From: a virus | Reading direction: 5' to 3' (one strand) | IMG/VR virus record: IMGVR_UViG_3300033141_004983 | Coordinates: 1 to 40,970 of that record | Length of the DNA: 40,970 nt | Part shown: in pieces, positions 6,608 to 13,188 of the stretch | How the letters are laid out: each line of letters starts with the position of its first letter | How positions within the stretch are numbered: the first letter of the stretch is position 1 | Program-made: the position numbers and the translations under genes | The notes under the pieces: model-generated | Told to the model about the DNA's origin: nothing | Database searches by the model: none | The model's input: only the letters and a program-made list of their open reading frames with translations

Positions 6608-8476
6608 TCATTGTTCTATTTCTATACTTTTTAATAGGTCGAAAGCTAATATTTTACCAGTTTTATCCATTACTCCATTTTTAATAGCTTTCTTTTTTAT
6701 GGTACTTATTCTGCCTTGTGTTAACCCTGTTAGCTTTGCTATTGATTCCTGTGTTATCCCTTCATGGAGTAGTTCTAATATTTTTTGATTTTGACCACTC
6801 TTTTTAAATTCCCATTTACCATCAATCAACTTTACTTCTATATTTGTAATAGTAGATGGGTCTTTTATATCCATTCTGGTTTTAGTAAATTTTATTTCCA
6901 TCCTTGCTTTATCTTCTGGCCGATAATTTTTTGGCTTAGTAAGGACTAAATTGACATCAATATTATCTTCTCTGGCTGAAGTGCCTCTGCCTCCACTATT
7001 TAAATCTTTTCCCATATGGTGAATTAATATAGAAGTAATACCAGAATGCTTTAACTGGATCATCCATTGGTTAATTGGGTCCCATTCATCTTTTACATTT
7101 TCATTTAATCCTGAAGCTAAACAAGAAACATTATCAAATACTACTATTTTGGTATCTGTTTCTATTAATTTATTTTTGAACCATTCTCTATACTCTTCAT
7201 TGACTAAATTGGCAACTACTCCACCATCAATCCCTGTTTGGTGATTACATATTAAAGTAAAATGTTTTTCTTCATTTAATTTTAAAAGTTTCATCCTTTT
7301 CTGATTATCATATCTGCCCATTTCTCCATCAACATATACTACATTTGTTTTATTTTTTACTTCCCATGGGCCAAATTTTTCACCAGAAGTAATAGCTTGA
7401 GACAGACCATAAGCAAACCAACTCTTTCCAACACCTCTTTCACCTACTATTAATATCACATTTTCTTCTACTACCCAGGGTGATAGATATTCTTTGGGGA
7501 TAGGAAAATCCATCTTACAAAATTCTTCAGCTGTATAACCCCAACTTTTTTCCCAGTCACCATCAAGTTCTTTTTTATCCTTTTTATATATATTATTTAC
7601 ATCTCGAATCATATCACTGTAGTATCTCTTATGATAATCATCTTGTGGCCAATTATGTATAAATCCTCTGAGGTTTGCTAATACTGTAGCCTTTGATACT
7701 CCATCTTTCTTCTGGCCTGATATATACTTAGTCATGGCGATATGGACACCTGTATCTGGTTTACCACCCATGATAATAAGAACCATATCATCCATAGTTA
7801 TAGCATCATCATCTAAATTAACAAGATTACCTTCAGCAATAGACTCAGCCTCAGAAGCAGTAAAATCATCTCCTTTATAATAGCTATAAAATTCAAATTT
7901 GCCATCATCAGGATTATCACGAGTAGGTAGGAACCAAGGAACAGACCAAGTTTTAGACTCAGTTGCCATAGCCAAATCTGCACAACTATTTTTAGAAATA
8001 AGCTCATAAAGATTTACTACAGATGGGGCAAGTTGTCCAATCTCTTTCATTTTACAAGGCAGTAAAACTCGCCATCTAATTTTGTCTGGGTGGTCTTTAG
8101 TTCTATGGGAGTGAGTAGTATAAATACAATGATTTAGATTTTTCTCTTTTAAGACTTGATGGACTAAGCTGGGTTCAATACAATATCCTGCTTTACTTTT
8201 GGAATTATCTCCATCAAAAGGAATCATTCCAGCGGATATTTGGGAAGAATTATTGCGGTGATAATGGTCTTTATATTTATAGCTTTTAAAATGAGCAGTT
8301 GGATCACCTTTAGTAATTTTATATTCATTACCAATAGTGATATAGCCTTCAAATTTACTACCAGCTGAACACTTTTTTAAAGCCTTTTTGCAGAAGTCTT
8401 CAAAATCGAAAAATTGATATTTTTTTAGCTCCGCTGTTGGGGCGTTTTTATAGCTTTGACCTTTGAAAATATTCAT
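6608..8476 (-). CDS. Primase-helicase: PrimPol-like N terminus, RecA-like ATPase, C-terminal HTH
   Basis: A 622-residue replication protein. The N-terminal region has the archaeo-eukaryotic primase type motifs IPFDGD (residues 85-90), YTTHSH (119-124) and IRWRVLLP (133-140), consistent with an AEP/PrimPol active site. A RecA/RepA-like ATPase follows with Walker A GERGVGKS (345-352), Walker B KIVVFDN (D448) and the LIHHMGKD sensor segment. The last 60 residues contain a helix-turn-helix (QESIAKLTGLTQGRISTIKK). It probably unwinds and primes phage DNA, and the HTH could bind the origin-like repeats just downstream. ATG at 8476 has AAGGAAGG 8 nt upstream. It is the only replication gene on the minus strand. 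The primase assignment is from motifs by eye. Confidence 0.8.
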   Translation of the reverse strand: MNIFKGQSYKNAPTAELKKYQFFDFEDFCKKALKKCSAGSKFEGYITIGNEYKITKGDPTAHFKSYKYKDHYHRNNSSQISAGMIPFDGDNSKSKAGYCIEPSLVHQVLKEKNLNHCIYTTHSHRTKDHPDKIRWRVLLPCKMKEIGQLAPSVVNLYELISKNSCADLAMATESKTWSVPWFLPTRDNPDDGKFEFYSYYKGDDFTASEAESIAEGNLVNLDDDAITMDDMVLIIMGGKPDTGVHIAMTKYISGQKKDGVSKATVLANLRGFIHNWPQDDYHKRYYSDMIRDVNNIYKKDKKELDGDWEKSWGYTAEEFCKMDFPIPKEYLSPWVVEENVILIVGERGVGKSWFAYGLSQAITSGEKFGPWEVKNKTNVVYVDGEMGRYDNQKRMKLLKLNEEKHFTLICNHQTGIDGGVVANLVNEEYREWFKNKLIETDTKIVVFDNVSCLASGLNENVKDEWDPINQWMIQLKHSGITSILIHHMGKDLNSGGRGTSAREDNIDVNLVLTKPKNYRPEDKARMEIKFTKTRMDIKDPSTITNIEVKLIDGKWEFKKSGQNQKILELLHEGITQESIAKLTGLTQGRISTIKKKAIKNGVMDKTGKILAFDLLKSIEIEQ

Positions 8477-8502
8477 ATGGCTGACCTTCCTTTCAATACC
8501 TA

Positions 8503-8679
8503 TTAATTATCGGCCATTTTTCTATTTTCTACCATTTTCAAAAAATCAGTTTTCTTCCATAAAGCTACCTTTCTTGTTATCCGGTAAATAGGATAGTCAG
8601 CCATAATCTCTCGAACAGATTGAGGCTGGACTCCCAAAATTTCAGCTATTTCTTTAATATTAATGTATTCATTTTCCAT
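8503..8679 (-). CDS. Small helix-turn-helix protein (excisionase/MerR-like fold)
   Basis: A 58-residue protein, NIKEIAEILGVQPQSVREIM followed by a basic wing region YRITRKVALWKK and DFLKMVENRK. This is the layout of small HTH_17/excisionase-like DNA-binding proteins. It begins with an ATG at 8679, with AAGGAG 6 nt upstream, and is the first gene of the minus-strand transcript, about 45 nt below a strong promoter candidate (8722-8751). It lies in the divergent control region between early plus-strand genes and the primase, so a regulator of early transcription or an origin-binding helper is likely. No integrase is visible, so a classic excisionase role is unlikely. Confidence 0.8.
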   Translation of the reverse strand: MENEYINIKEIAEILGVQPQSVREIMADYPIYRITRKVALWKKTDFLKMVENRKMADN

Positions 8680-8721
8680 TTTTATCTCCTTAATTTAGGT
8701 TAAAATTTTGAATAAAGGCTA

Positions 8722-8751
8722 TATATAACTTATAATAAAACCGAAGTAAAG
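8722..8751 (-). promoter_or_regulatory. Promoter candidate for the leftward primase operon
   Basis: On the minus strand CTTTAC (8751-8746) is followed by exactly 18 bp and then TATATA (8727-8722). The flanking core AAGCTTTACTT is shared with the plus-strand candidates at 9067 and 9934. The ribosome binding site and ATG of the HTH gene follow at 8692-8679, giving a leader of roughly 35 nt. Confidence 0.6.
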
Positions 8752-8859
8752 CTTTATTTTAATTTTTCATAATAAAATTAGCTGTTTATATAATAGCTTT
8801 TGATATCTTTTTCTAATATTCGGTATTTAATAGATAATCAGAAAAAATAGGCTTTGCCA

Positions 8860-8908
8860 GAGCTTGCATATTAAACTATCTCTCAAAGATCTGTACCTTA
8901 GTATGCTA
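8860..8908 (+). repeat. Dispersed element, copy 1
   Basis: Reads GAGCTTGCATATTAAAC, then 14 nt after ATATTAAA comes TCTGTACCTTAGTAT. It matches the other copies (10798, 11316, 23021, 35177) with one change in the core (TTAAA for TCAAA), and shares CCTTAGTAT with the 23021 copy. It lies 200 bp upstream of the first early gene. Confidence 0.55.
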
Positions 8909-9066
8909 TAAAATAGCCTTATATATAAGGTAGAAGATAAAACCGTACCAAAACCGGACATAAATAAGATAAAATGGAATATTTTACAATATTCAAAAAT
9001 AGTTAAAAAAGTTTATCAATGATTTCAATCACTTATGTTAAAAGTGAAAATAAATCAAAAATAAAG

Positions 9067-9096
9067 CTTTACTTATTGATAAAAAAGGCTTATTAT
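9067..9096 (+). promoter_or_regulatory. Early promoter candidate, rightward
   Basis: CTTTAC (9067-9072), an 18-bp spacer, then TATTAT (9091-9096), inside AAAGCTTTACTT. The first small early gene starts at 9146 with its own ribosome binding site. Same geometry as the candidates at 8722 (minus) and 9934 (plus). Confidence 0.6.
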
Positions 9097-9145
9097 ATAC
9101 TTAATGAAAACGAAAAAACAAATAAAAAACTTTAAAGGAGAAAAA

Positions 9146-9337
9146 ATGAAAAACTTAAACCCAGAAAAAATTGAAAGATTAAAAGAAGTTTTTAAAAGAG
9201 AATTTGGAAGCATTTATACAAATGTAGTTTTTAAGAACTTAAAAACCGATGCTGGATTAAAAGTTTTAAAAACCTCTTTAGCCAGACAAATCGGAATCAT
9301 TTATGTTAACCATATTTTTAAAATAGCTAAGATTTAA
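9146..9337 (+). CDS. Early small basic protein, unknown
   Basis: A 63-residue lysine-rich protein beginning MKNLNPEKIERLKEVFKR. It has two similar halves: KEVFKREFGSIYTNVVFKNL and then KTSLARQIGIIYVNHIFKIA, suggesting an internal duplication of a short helix-strand unit. I start it at 9146 because TTTAAAGGAG lies 6 nt upstream; the longer frame from 9104 would translate through that binding site. It is the first gene after the rightward promoter. Small early proteins at this position often redirect host functions, but nothing here names a target. Confidence 0.7.
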   Translation: MKNLNPEKIERLKEVFKREFGSIYTNVVFKNLKTDAGLKVLKTSLARQIGIIYVNHIFKIAKI

Positions 9338-9346
9338 GGAGAAAAA

Positions 9347-9493
9347 ATGAAAAAACAATTAGTAATAAATGAAAAAGATTTTAGAGCTTATAAACCAGAA
9401 ATTATTTCAACTTCTACCAGAACTATAAAAATGCAACTTTGTGAAGAATTAGTCGAAGGAAGATGGGAACCATTTTACGCAATAGTTAAATAA
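9347..9493 (+). CDS. Early small protein of 48 residues, unknown
   Basis: Starts with ATG at 9347, with TTAAGGAG upstream, 9 nt after the previous stop. The product begins MKKQLVINEKDFRAYKPEII and ends LVEGRWEPFYAIVK, a mixed charged and aromatic small domain. It has the same ribosome binding site and spacing as its neighbours, and its codon use looks like theirs. No family recognised. Confidence 0.7.
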   Translation: MKKQLVINEKDFRAYKPEIISTSTRTIKMQLCEELVEGRWEPFYAIVK

Positions 9494-9503
9494 AGGAGAA
9501 AAA

Positions 9504-9668
9504 ATGAAAACACTAAAACAAGAAGCAACAAAAAAAATTTTAAAAGCTAAAACAAATATGGAATTGGATGATGCTATAGAAAATTTTAAAAAAATATATA
9601 AACAAGATTTATCAATATCAAAAATAAAAATGTATAATGCTTTAGATTTAATTCTCGAAGCAAGATAA
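9504..9668 (+). CDS. Early small helical protein of 54 residues, unknown
   Basis: ATG at 9504 with TAAAGGAG 6 nt upstream, 10 nt after the previous stop. The product, starting MKTLKQEATKKILKAKTNME, is charged and probably all-helical (KQEATKKILKAK, DDAIENFKKIYK, SKIKMYNALDLILEAR). No cysteines or membrane segment. No family recognised. It belongs to the same early transcript as 9146 and 9347. Confidence 0.7.
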   Translation: MKTLKQEATKKILKAKTNMELDDAIENFKKIYKQDLSISKIKMYNALDLILEAR

Positions 9669-9694
9669 CCTTTCAAACTTAAAAAGGAAGAAAA

Positions 9695-9889
9695 ATGGAT
9701 ACCAATCAAAAAATATTAATTAAGAAGGCTTTAGAGCGCCACTCAGGAAAAATTTTAAAATATTGTGGCAGTGAAACAAATTGGAAAGATTGTTTTACTA
9801 TAATTGAGCTAAATAATAAAAAAGAATTGCTTTTTTGGTATAATTTAGAAAATGGAGCAACATACAACGAAATAATGGAAATAAATTAG
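9695..9889 (+). CDS. Early small protein of 64 residues, unknown
   Basis: MDTNQKILIKKALERHSGKI followed by LKYCGSETNWKDCFTIIELN and a final acidic segment NLENGATYNEIMEIN. Two cysteines (C24 and C33), an N-terminal amphipathic helix and a central beta-prone run. ATG at 9695 has AAAAGGA upstream. Last of four tiny early genes. A second promoter candidate (9934) follows, so the next gene may be transcribed separately and more strongly. No family recognised. Confidence 0.75.
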   Translation: MDTNQKILIKKALERHSGKILKYCGSETNWKDCFTIIELNNKKELLFWYNLENGATYNEIMEIN

Positions 9890-9933
9890 TAATATTAAGG
9901 ACTTAAAAAATATTAAAAAAAATAAAGAAAAAG

Positions 9934-9963
9934 CTTTACTTTATTATAAATAGGGTATATAAT
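9934..9963 (+). promoter_or_regulatory. Strong promoter candidate before the Lys/Ala-rich gene
   Basis: CTTTAC (9934-9939), 18-bp spacer, then a perfect TATAAT (9958-9963). The core AAAGCTTTACTTT matches the candidates at 8722 and 9067. The target gene starts at 10019 and is followed by a strong terminator at 10702-10740, so the two enclose a single-gene transcript. Confidence 0.7.
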
Positions 9964-10018
9964 TCTATTTAAAAATAACGATAACTTACAAACTCACAAA
10001 CTTAAAGGAGAAAAGAAA

Positions 10019-10678
10019 ATGAAAAAGACTACTAAAAAAACATTGGCCAAGGCAAGTAAGAAAATAAATACTATTGAAAAGGTAAAGGAGAACAAGAAAA
10101 TGAAAGAAAATTTTATAATTGGCTCAAGAGATGCAAAACTGGTAAGTGGACAGCTGAAAGAAGCTAAGAAGGCAAAACCAGCAGTAAAAGCCGTTGAAGC
10201 TGTTAAGGCTGTAAAAGAAGTAAAAGCCATTCCCCAAAAAATCGTAAATGATAAAGTTCAACCTGCTGTAAAAGCCGTAGCTGCCGTAGCTGCTGTTAAA
10301 GCTATTAAAGCCCAACCTGCTGTTCCTGCTACCTCTGCTATCTACTCCATGAAAATTGGTTGTGTAAGTAAGCCAACTGCGACGGAACTTATTGCCAGAA
10401 TGGCAGATCAGAAAATTGAACAGAAAGTCGATACCAAAATCACCGAAGACAACGGTGTTTTTCTGGTAGTCTTTGCTGCTGAAAATCAAAAGATTATTCG
10501 AGCAGCTTTCAAAAAGTGTAAGTCTAAAGATGGTTATAATGCTTCAGGTTTGGCAATTCTTACAGCCAAGGCTAAGAAAGAAGCAGCCAAAGCAGCTAAG
10601 GAAGCAGACAAGGGAAAGAAAGAAGAAAAATCAGCCCCAGAAAGTGAAGGTGCTGATTGGCCAACTCCTGATAAATAA
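10019..10678 (+). CDS. Lys/Ala-rich, histone H1-like protein with two in-frame starts
   Basis: 219 residues. Residues 1-50 are very basic; residues 50-105 consist of imperfect AVKAV/EVKAI/QPAVKAV repeats like the tails of histone H1 and bacterial HC2-like proteins; residues 110-180 form a folded domain (MKIGCVSKPTATELIARM, NGVFLVVFAAENQKIIRAAF); the tail switches from KKEEK to acidic ESEGADWPTPDK. Two starts each have their own AAAGGAG 8 nt upstream: ATG at 10019 and ATG at 10100 (M28, KENFIIGSRDAK). The gene has its own promoter and terminator, so a highly expressed DNA-binding or DNA-compacting protein is likely. No exact family recognised. Confidence 0.75.
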   Translation: MKKTTKKTLAKASKKINTIEKVKENKKMKENFIIGSRDAKLVSGQLKEAKKAKPAVKAVEAVKAVKEVKAIPQKIVNDKVQPAVKAVAAVAAVKAIKAQPAVPATSAIYSMKIGCVSKPTATELIARMADQKIEQKVDTKITEDNGVFLVVFAAENQKIIRAAFKKCKSKDGYNASGLAILTAKAKKEAAKAAKEADKGKKEEKSAPESEGADWPTPDK

Positions 10679-10701
10679 TATTTAATTTCAGGCTGGCTAT
10701 C

Positions 10702-10740
10702 GGTCTGGGAGCATTCTCCTCCATTGCTCCCAGGCCTTTT
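10702..10740 (+). terminator. Rho-independent terminator
   Basis: GGTCTGGGAGC (10702-10712) pairs with GCTCCCAGGCC (10726-10736) over 11 bp with one G-U pair, a 13-nt loop, followed by TTTT. The stem is far more GC-rich than its surroundings. It closes the single-gene transcript of the Lys/Ala-rich protein. Confidence 0.85.
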
Positions 10741-10797
10741 ACAAACTTAAAAGATAAAATTTAAAAACACAGCAGGTAAATAAAATATGTTTAATAG

Positions 10798-10845
10798 GAG
10801 CTTGTATATCAAATTTTAAAGCTTTAACCTATATAAAACTATACT
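10798..10845 (+). repeat. Dispersed element, copy 2
   Basis: GAGCTTGTATATCAAATT, then 14 nt after TATATCAAA comes CCTATATAAAACTATAC. It matches the consensus with the conserved 14-nt spacing. It sits after the terminator and before the gene at 10938, so it may direct or control transcription of the recombination block. It also contains AAAGCTTTAAC, a variant of the other conserved motif. Confidence 0.6.
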
Positions 10846-10866
10846 TTTTAAAAATTTTTTAATTTA

Positions 10867-10937
10867 CAAACTTTAAAGGAGAAAAATAAACCCAAACTTT
10901 AAAGGAGAAAAATAACCCCAAACAAAAAGGAGAAAAT
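10867..10937 (+). repeat. Three tandem ribosome-binding-site modules, 26-bp period
   Basis: CAAACTTTAAAGGAGAAAAA occurs at 10867 and 10893, and a shortened copy CAAACAAAAAGGAGAAAAT starts at 10919 and leads into the ATG at 10938. In the first two copies the place of ATG is taken by ATA. The result is three strong binding sites in a row upstream of one gene. Confidence 0.8.
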
Positions 10938-11306
10938 ATGGTAGATGATAAAAAAATTGAATATTGGATATGGATAAAAAATAAATTAGATGTAGCAAAA
11001 AAAGAGGAGCTGGAAACAAGAAAAGAAATTTGCGAGCACATCCTTCAAGGGAAAATTAAAGGAGCTAAAAAAGGCACCATAGGCAAATATATTTTAACTG
11101 CTACAGCTAAAATGAACAATAGAGTTGATGCTGAGTTTTTGAAATCTGTGTGGGAAAGTTTATCTGATAAAGAAAAAGCTTGTATTAAATATAAGCCGAG
11201 TCTTATAGCAGCAGAATATAAAAAATTGAAAGGTGCTATGGTTCTTCATAGGTGTATAGACTCGAAACCTGGCACCCCTGCTTTAGCCTTAAAAACTGTA
11301 GTTTAA
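10938..11306 (+). CDS. Hypothetical phage protein, DUF7173-like
   Basis: 122 residues. The first part is helical and basic (YWIWIKNKLDVAKKEELETR), the middle is KGAKKGTIGKYILTATAKMN, and the end has the pattern VWESLSDKEKACIKYKPSLI then a C-terminal SKPGTPALALKTV. This ending (KP, Y-x-x-L, KPGTP) is seen in small phage proteins that accompany Sak4-type recombination genes, which I recall as DUF7173. The gene lies directly before the Sak4-like ATPase. Role unknown; perhaps a recombination accessory. ATG at 10938 with AAAAAGGAG. Confidence 0.65.
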   Translation: MVDDKKIEYWIWIKNKLDVAKKEELETRKEICEHILQGKIKGAKKGTIGKYILTATAKMNNRVDAEFLKSVWESLSDKEKACIKYKPSLIAAEYKKLKGAMVLHRCIDSKPGTPALALKTVV

Positions 11307-11315
11307 GCTTTGTAA

Positions 11316-11362
11316 GAGCTTGCATATCAAATTATTTTTATTAATCTATAACTATATAAGGA
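11316..11362 (+). repeat. Dispersed element, copy 3
   Basis: GAGCTTGCATATCAAATT, then 14 nt after CATATCAAA comes CTATAACTATATAAGGAG, which runs straight into the ribosome binding site of the Sak4-like gene at 11370. Preceded by GCTTTGTAA, similar to GCTTTGCCA before copy 1. Its proximity to a start codon makes this the copy most easily read as a promoter or a translational control site. Confidence 0.6.
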
Positions 11363-11369
11363 GAAAATC

Positions 11370-12140
11370 ATGGCAATTAAGTTAACAACAACTGCTCAAA
11401 GTTCAGATTTTGTAAAGTGCCTGGTTTATGGAAGGGCTGGAGTTGGCAAAACGGTTTTATCAGACTCTGCTCCAAATCCGATTATCATTTCAGCTGAGCA
11501 TGGTTTACTTAGTCTTAAAGATAAAAACATCCCAGTTATTATGATTGAGGATCATAGTGACCTTGAAGAAGCTTATGATTTTATTACTACCAATAAAAAA
11601 GCAAAAGAATTTGAAACAGTAGTTCTGGACTCTATCAGTGATATTGCTGAAGCAGTACTTGCCTATTTCAAGAAAAATCCTATTGATGGTAATACTCACC
11701 CCCAGGCTGCTTATGGTTCTATGGCTGATGTTCTTATGCCGCTTATTAAACAGTTCAGAGACCTTCCTGGCAAACATGTTTACTTTATTGCCAAATCCAA
11801 ACGAGTAAAAGATGATTATACTGGTATTACTTCTTGGCTACCTTCCATGCCAGGCCAGCAACTTGGGCCAGCCCTTCCTTATCTTTTTGATTTTGTACTT
11901 CCTATGAGAATTGGTGAAACTGATAAGGGTGTGGAGTATAGATACCTTCAAACAAAAGCGGATATTCAGTGGGAAGCAAAAGACAGGTCGGGTAAATTAA
12001 ATACTATTGAAGAACCAAACCTAACAAAGCTTTTTAATAAAGCTTTGGGATTAAAACAAGAATCAAAAAAATCAGTTAAAACTGAGAAAGGAGAGCAATC
12101 TGTACAAGAAGATGAAGCTGGTAATAGAGAATCTGAATAA
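11370..12140 (+). CDS. Sak4-like RecA-fold ATPase (recombination)
   Basis: A 256-residue single-domain RecA-like ATPase of the AAA_24/Sak4 type, thought to promote single-strand annealing or strand exchange in phage recombination. Walker A is YGRAGVGKT (residues 20-28); Walker B is FETVVLDSISD, ending the second strand; a KSKRVKDDYTG loop and the conserved WLPSMPGQQLGPALPYLFD segment follow. The final 30 residues are a charged tail (KSVKTEKGEQSVQEDEAG). Next is a DUF669-like ssDNA-binding protein, the usual partner, and then a PD-(D/E)XK nuclease, which together make a recombination module. ATG with AAGGAG upstream. Confidence 0.88.
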   Translation: MAIKLTTTAQSSDFVKCLVYGRAGVGKTVLSDSAPNPIIISAEHGLLSLKDKNIPVIMIEDHSDLEEAYDFITTNKKAKEFETVVLDSISDIAEAVLAYFKKNPIDGNTHPQAAYGSMADVLMPLIKQFRDLPGKHVYFIAKSKRVKDDYTGITSWLPSMPGQQLGPALPYLFDFVLPMRIGETDKGVEYRYLQTKADIQWEAKDRSGKLNTIEEPNLTKLFNKALGLKQESKKSVKTEKGEQSVQEDEAGNRESE

Positions 12141-12171
12141 TAATTGTTAACATTAACAAAGGAGAAGTAAA

Positions 12172-12663
12172 ATGGCAAAACTTGGAGCAACTTTTGATAG
12201 TGGACATCATGATGATATGAATTCTGGTTTTGATCCTATGCCTGCTGATGAATATATAGCACAGGTAGTAGAATCAGAAGTACTACAGACATCAAAAAAA
12301 ACCGGCAAATACATCAAGCTTAAATTTGCAATTCTCAAGGGTGAATTTAAAGGTCGATTTGTATGGTCAAATTTGAATATTGTTAACCCAAATCCAATAA
12401 CTGTAGAGATTGCCCAGAAAGAACTGGCAACCCTTTGTAGAGCTTGTGGCAAAGCAGTAATTCAGGACACCCAAGAACTTCATGGCATTCCTATTTTAAT
12501 GAAAATTAAAATTAAACCTGCTAAAGATGATTATCCAGCTGGTAATATACCAATTGGATATAAATCTGCTACTGTAGGAGCTACAGCTCAAAACCCATCT
12601 CAGCCAGAAGGCTCAGAAAGTACTCCCCCACCTATTGAAGATGGTGATGTACCTTGGGAATAA
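12172..12663 (+). CDS. DUF669-like single-stranded DNA-binding protein
   Basis: 163 residues. The central domain (GKYIKLKFAILKGEFKGRFV, WSNLNIVNPNPITVEIAQKE, CRACGKAV, LMKIKIKPAKDD) is the DUF669 pattern, an OB-fold protein paired with Sak4-type recombinases. The C terminus is low complexity (PSQPEGSESTPPP) and ends in DGDVPWE, an acidic-hydrophobic tip resembling the DDDIPF tip of bacterial SSB that docks partner proteins. It probably coats ssDNA and recruits the neighbouring ATPase and polymerase. ATG at 12172 with AAAGGAG upstream. Confidence 0.8.
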   Translation: MAKLGATFDSGHHDDMNSGFDPMPADEYIAQVVESEVLQTSKKTGKYIKLKFAILKGEFKGRFVWSNLNIVNPNPITVEIAQKELATLCRACGKAVIQDTQELHGIPILMKIKIKPAKDDYPAGNIPIGYKSATVGATAQNPSQPEGSESTPPPIEDGDVPWE

Positions 12664-12678
12664 TTATTGATTAATTAT

Positions 12679-12698
12679 GGGGCAGTTAAGTCTGCCCC
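12679..12698 (+). other. RNA hairpin between genes
   Basis: GGGGCAG (12679-12685), loop TTAAGT, CTGCCCC (12692-12698): a perfect 7-bp GC-rich stem. No T run follows; instead the ribosome binding site AAGGAG starts 2 nt later. It is therefore more likely an mRNA processing, stability or translation-control hairpin than a terminator. Confidence 0.7.
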
Positions 12699-12710
12699 GA
12701 AGGAGTAAAA

Positions 12711-12973
12711 ATGAAAACAAAAATGTATCAGATTGGTCAACTCTTCAGAAAGATGATAAAACAAATGTTTGCTTGTATTACCTTTTTGAAGTATATAAGC
12801 AAGGTCGATTAAAGAAATGGGTCAGAAAAGAATTTAATAATAAAAGATTTGTTATTTATATGGCTCAAAAATTATCAAAATTAATCAGTATAACTATTAT
12901 AAAAGAACATTATACTACTGATAATATCTTTGAATTATCTTTAGGAGAAATGTCAATAGAAGGGTGGTTATAA
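12711..12973 (+). CDS. Small protein, reading frame interrupted after 4 codons
   Basis: The ribosome binding site GAAGGAG points to the ATG at 12711 (MKTK), but from there the frame closes after 33 codons. The coherent protein lies in the -1 frame: NVSDWSTLQKDDKTNV, LYYLFEVYKQGRLKKWVRKE, then SLGEMSIEGWL, ending at 12973. One extra A in the A5 run at 12719-12723 would join them into a protein of about 87 residues. The alternative start at 12677 would translate the hairpin and the binding site, so I reject it. Either a sequencing or assembly deletion, a real mutation, or slippage at the A run. Function unknown. Confidence 0.6.
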
Positions 12974-13187
12974 TGAAAACTTTATTTATAAGGCTAATAT
13001 TGCTGGTTGTCTGTAGTATTATTATTGGATATTTTTTAAGTAAAATTGCTGGTTCTATTCCAGTAGTATATTGGTCAGTTTCAATGAATGTGTCAAAGTT
13101 GTAGTATTTGATACTAATAGAAAAGAGTGGATTGAAAAAGATTGTAGTACTATTCCTAAAAAATATGAAAAGGTATGGGTGAAATAA
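12973..13187 (+). CDS. Small membrane-anchored protein, apparent single-base deletion
   Basis: ATG at 12973 overlaps the preceding stop as TAATG. The N terminus is a hydrophobic anchor or signal (RLILLVVCSIIIGYFLS). The open frame stops at 13104 after VVYWSVSMNVSKL, but one base inserted near 13085-13088 restores the frame into CVKVVVFDTNRKEWIEKDCS and PKKYEKVWVK, ending at 13187. That ending, with CVKV and PKKYEKVWV, is a pattern I know from small phage proteins, so the whole is likely one gene of about 71 residues with a lost base. Probably a periplasmic or membrane accessory protein; function unknown. Confidence 0.6.
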
Positions 13188-13188
13188 A

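Larger units (their letters stand above)
8680..9145. other. Divergent control region without genes
   Basis: No convincing coding sequence. It carries the minus-strand promoter candidate (8722-8751), one copy of the GAGCTTG dispersed element (8860), a stem GCTAT-AAA-ATAGC near 8904-8916, and the plus-strand promoter candidate (9067-9096). This is the switch point between the leftward replication/late block and the rightward early block. Confidence 0.7.

Noticed and set aside
12677-12973. ATG at 12677 as start of the 98-codon frame
   Set aside because: It has no ribosome binding site and would translate the GC hairpin and the AAGGAG of the next start, so the real start is more likely 12711 with a frame problem.
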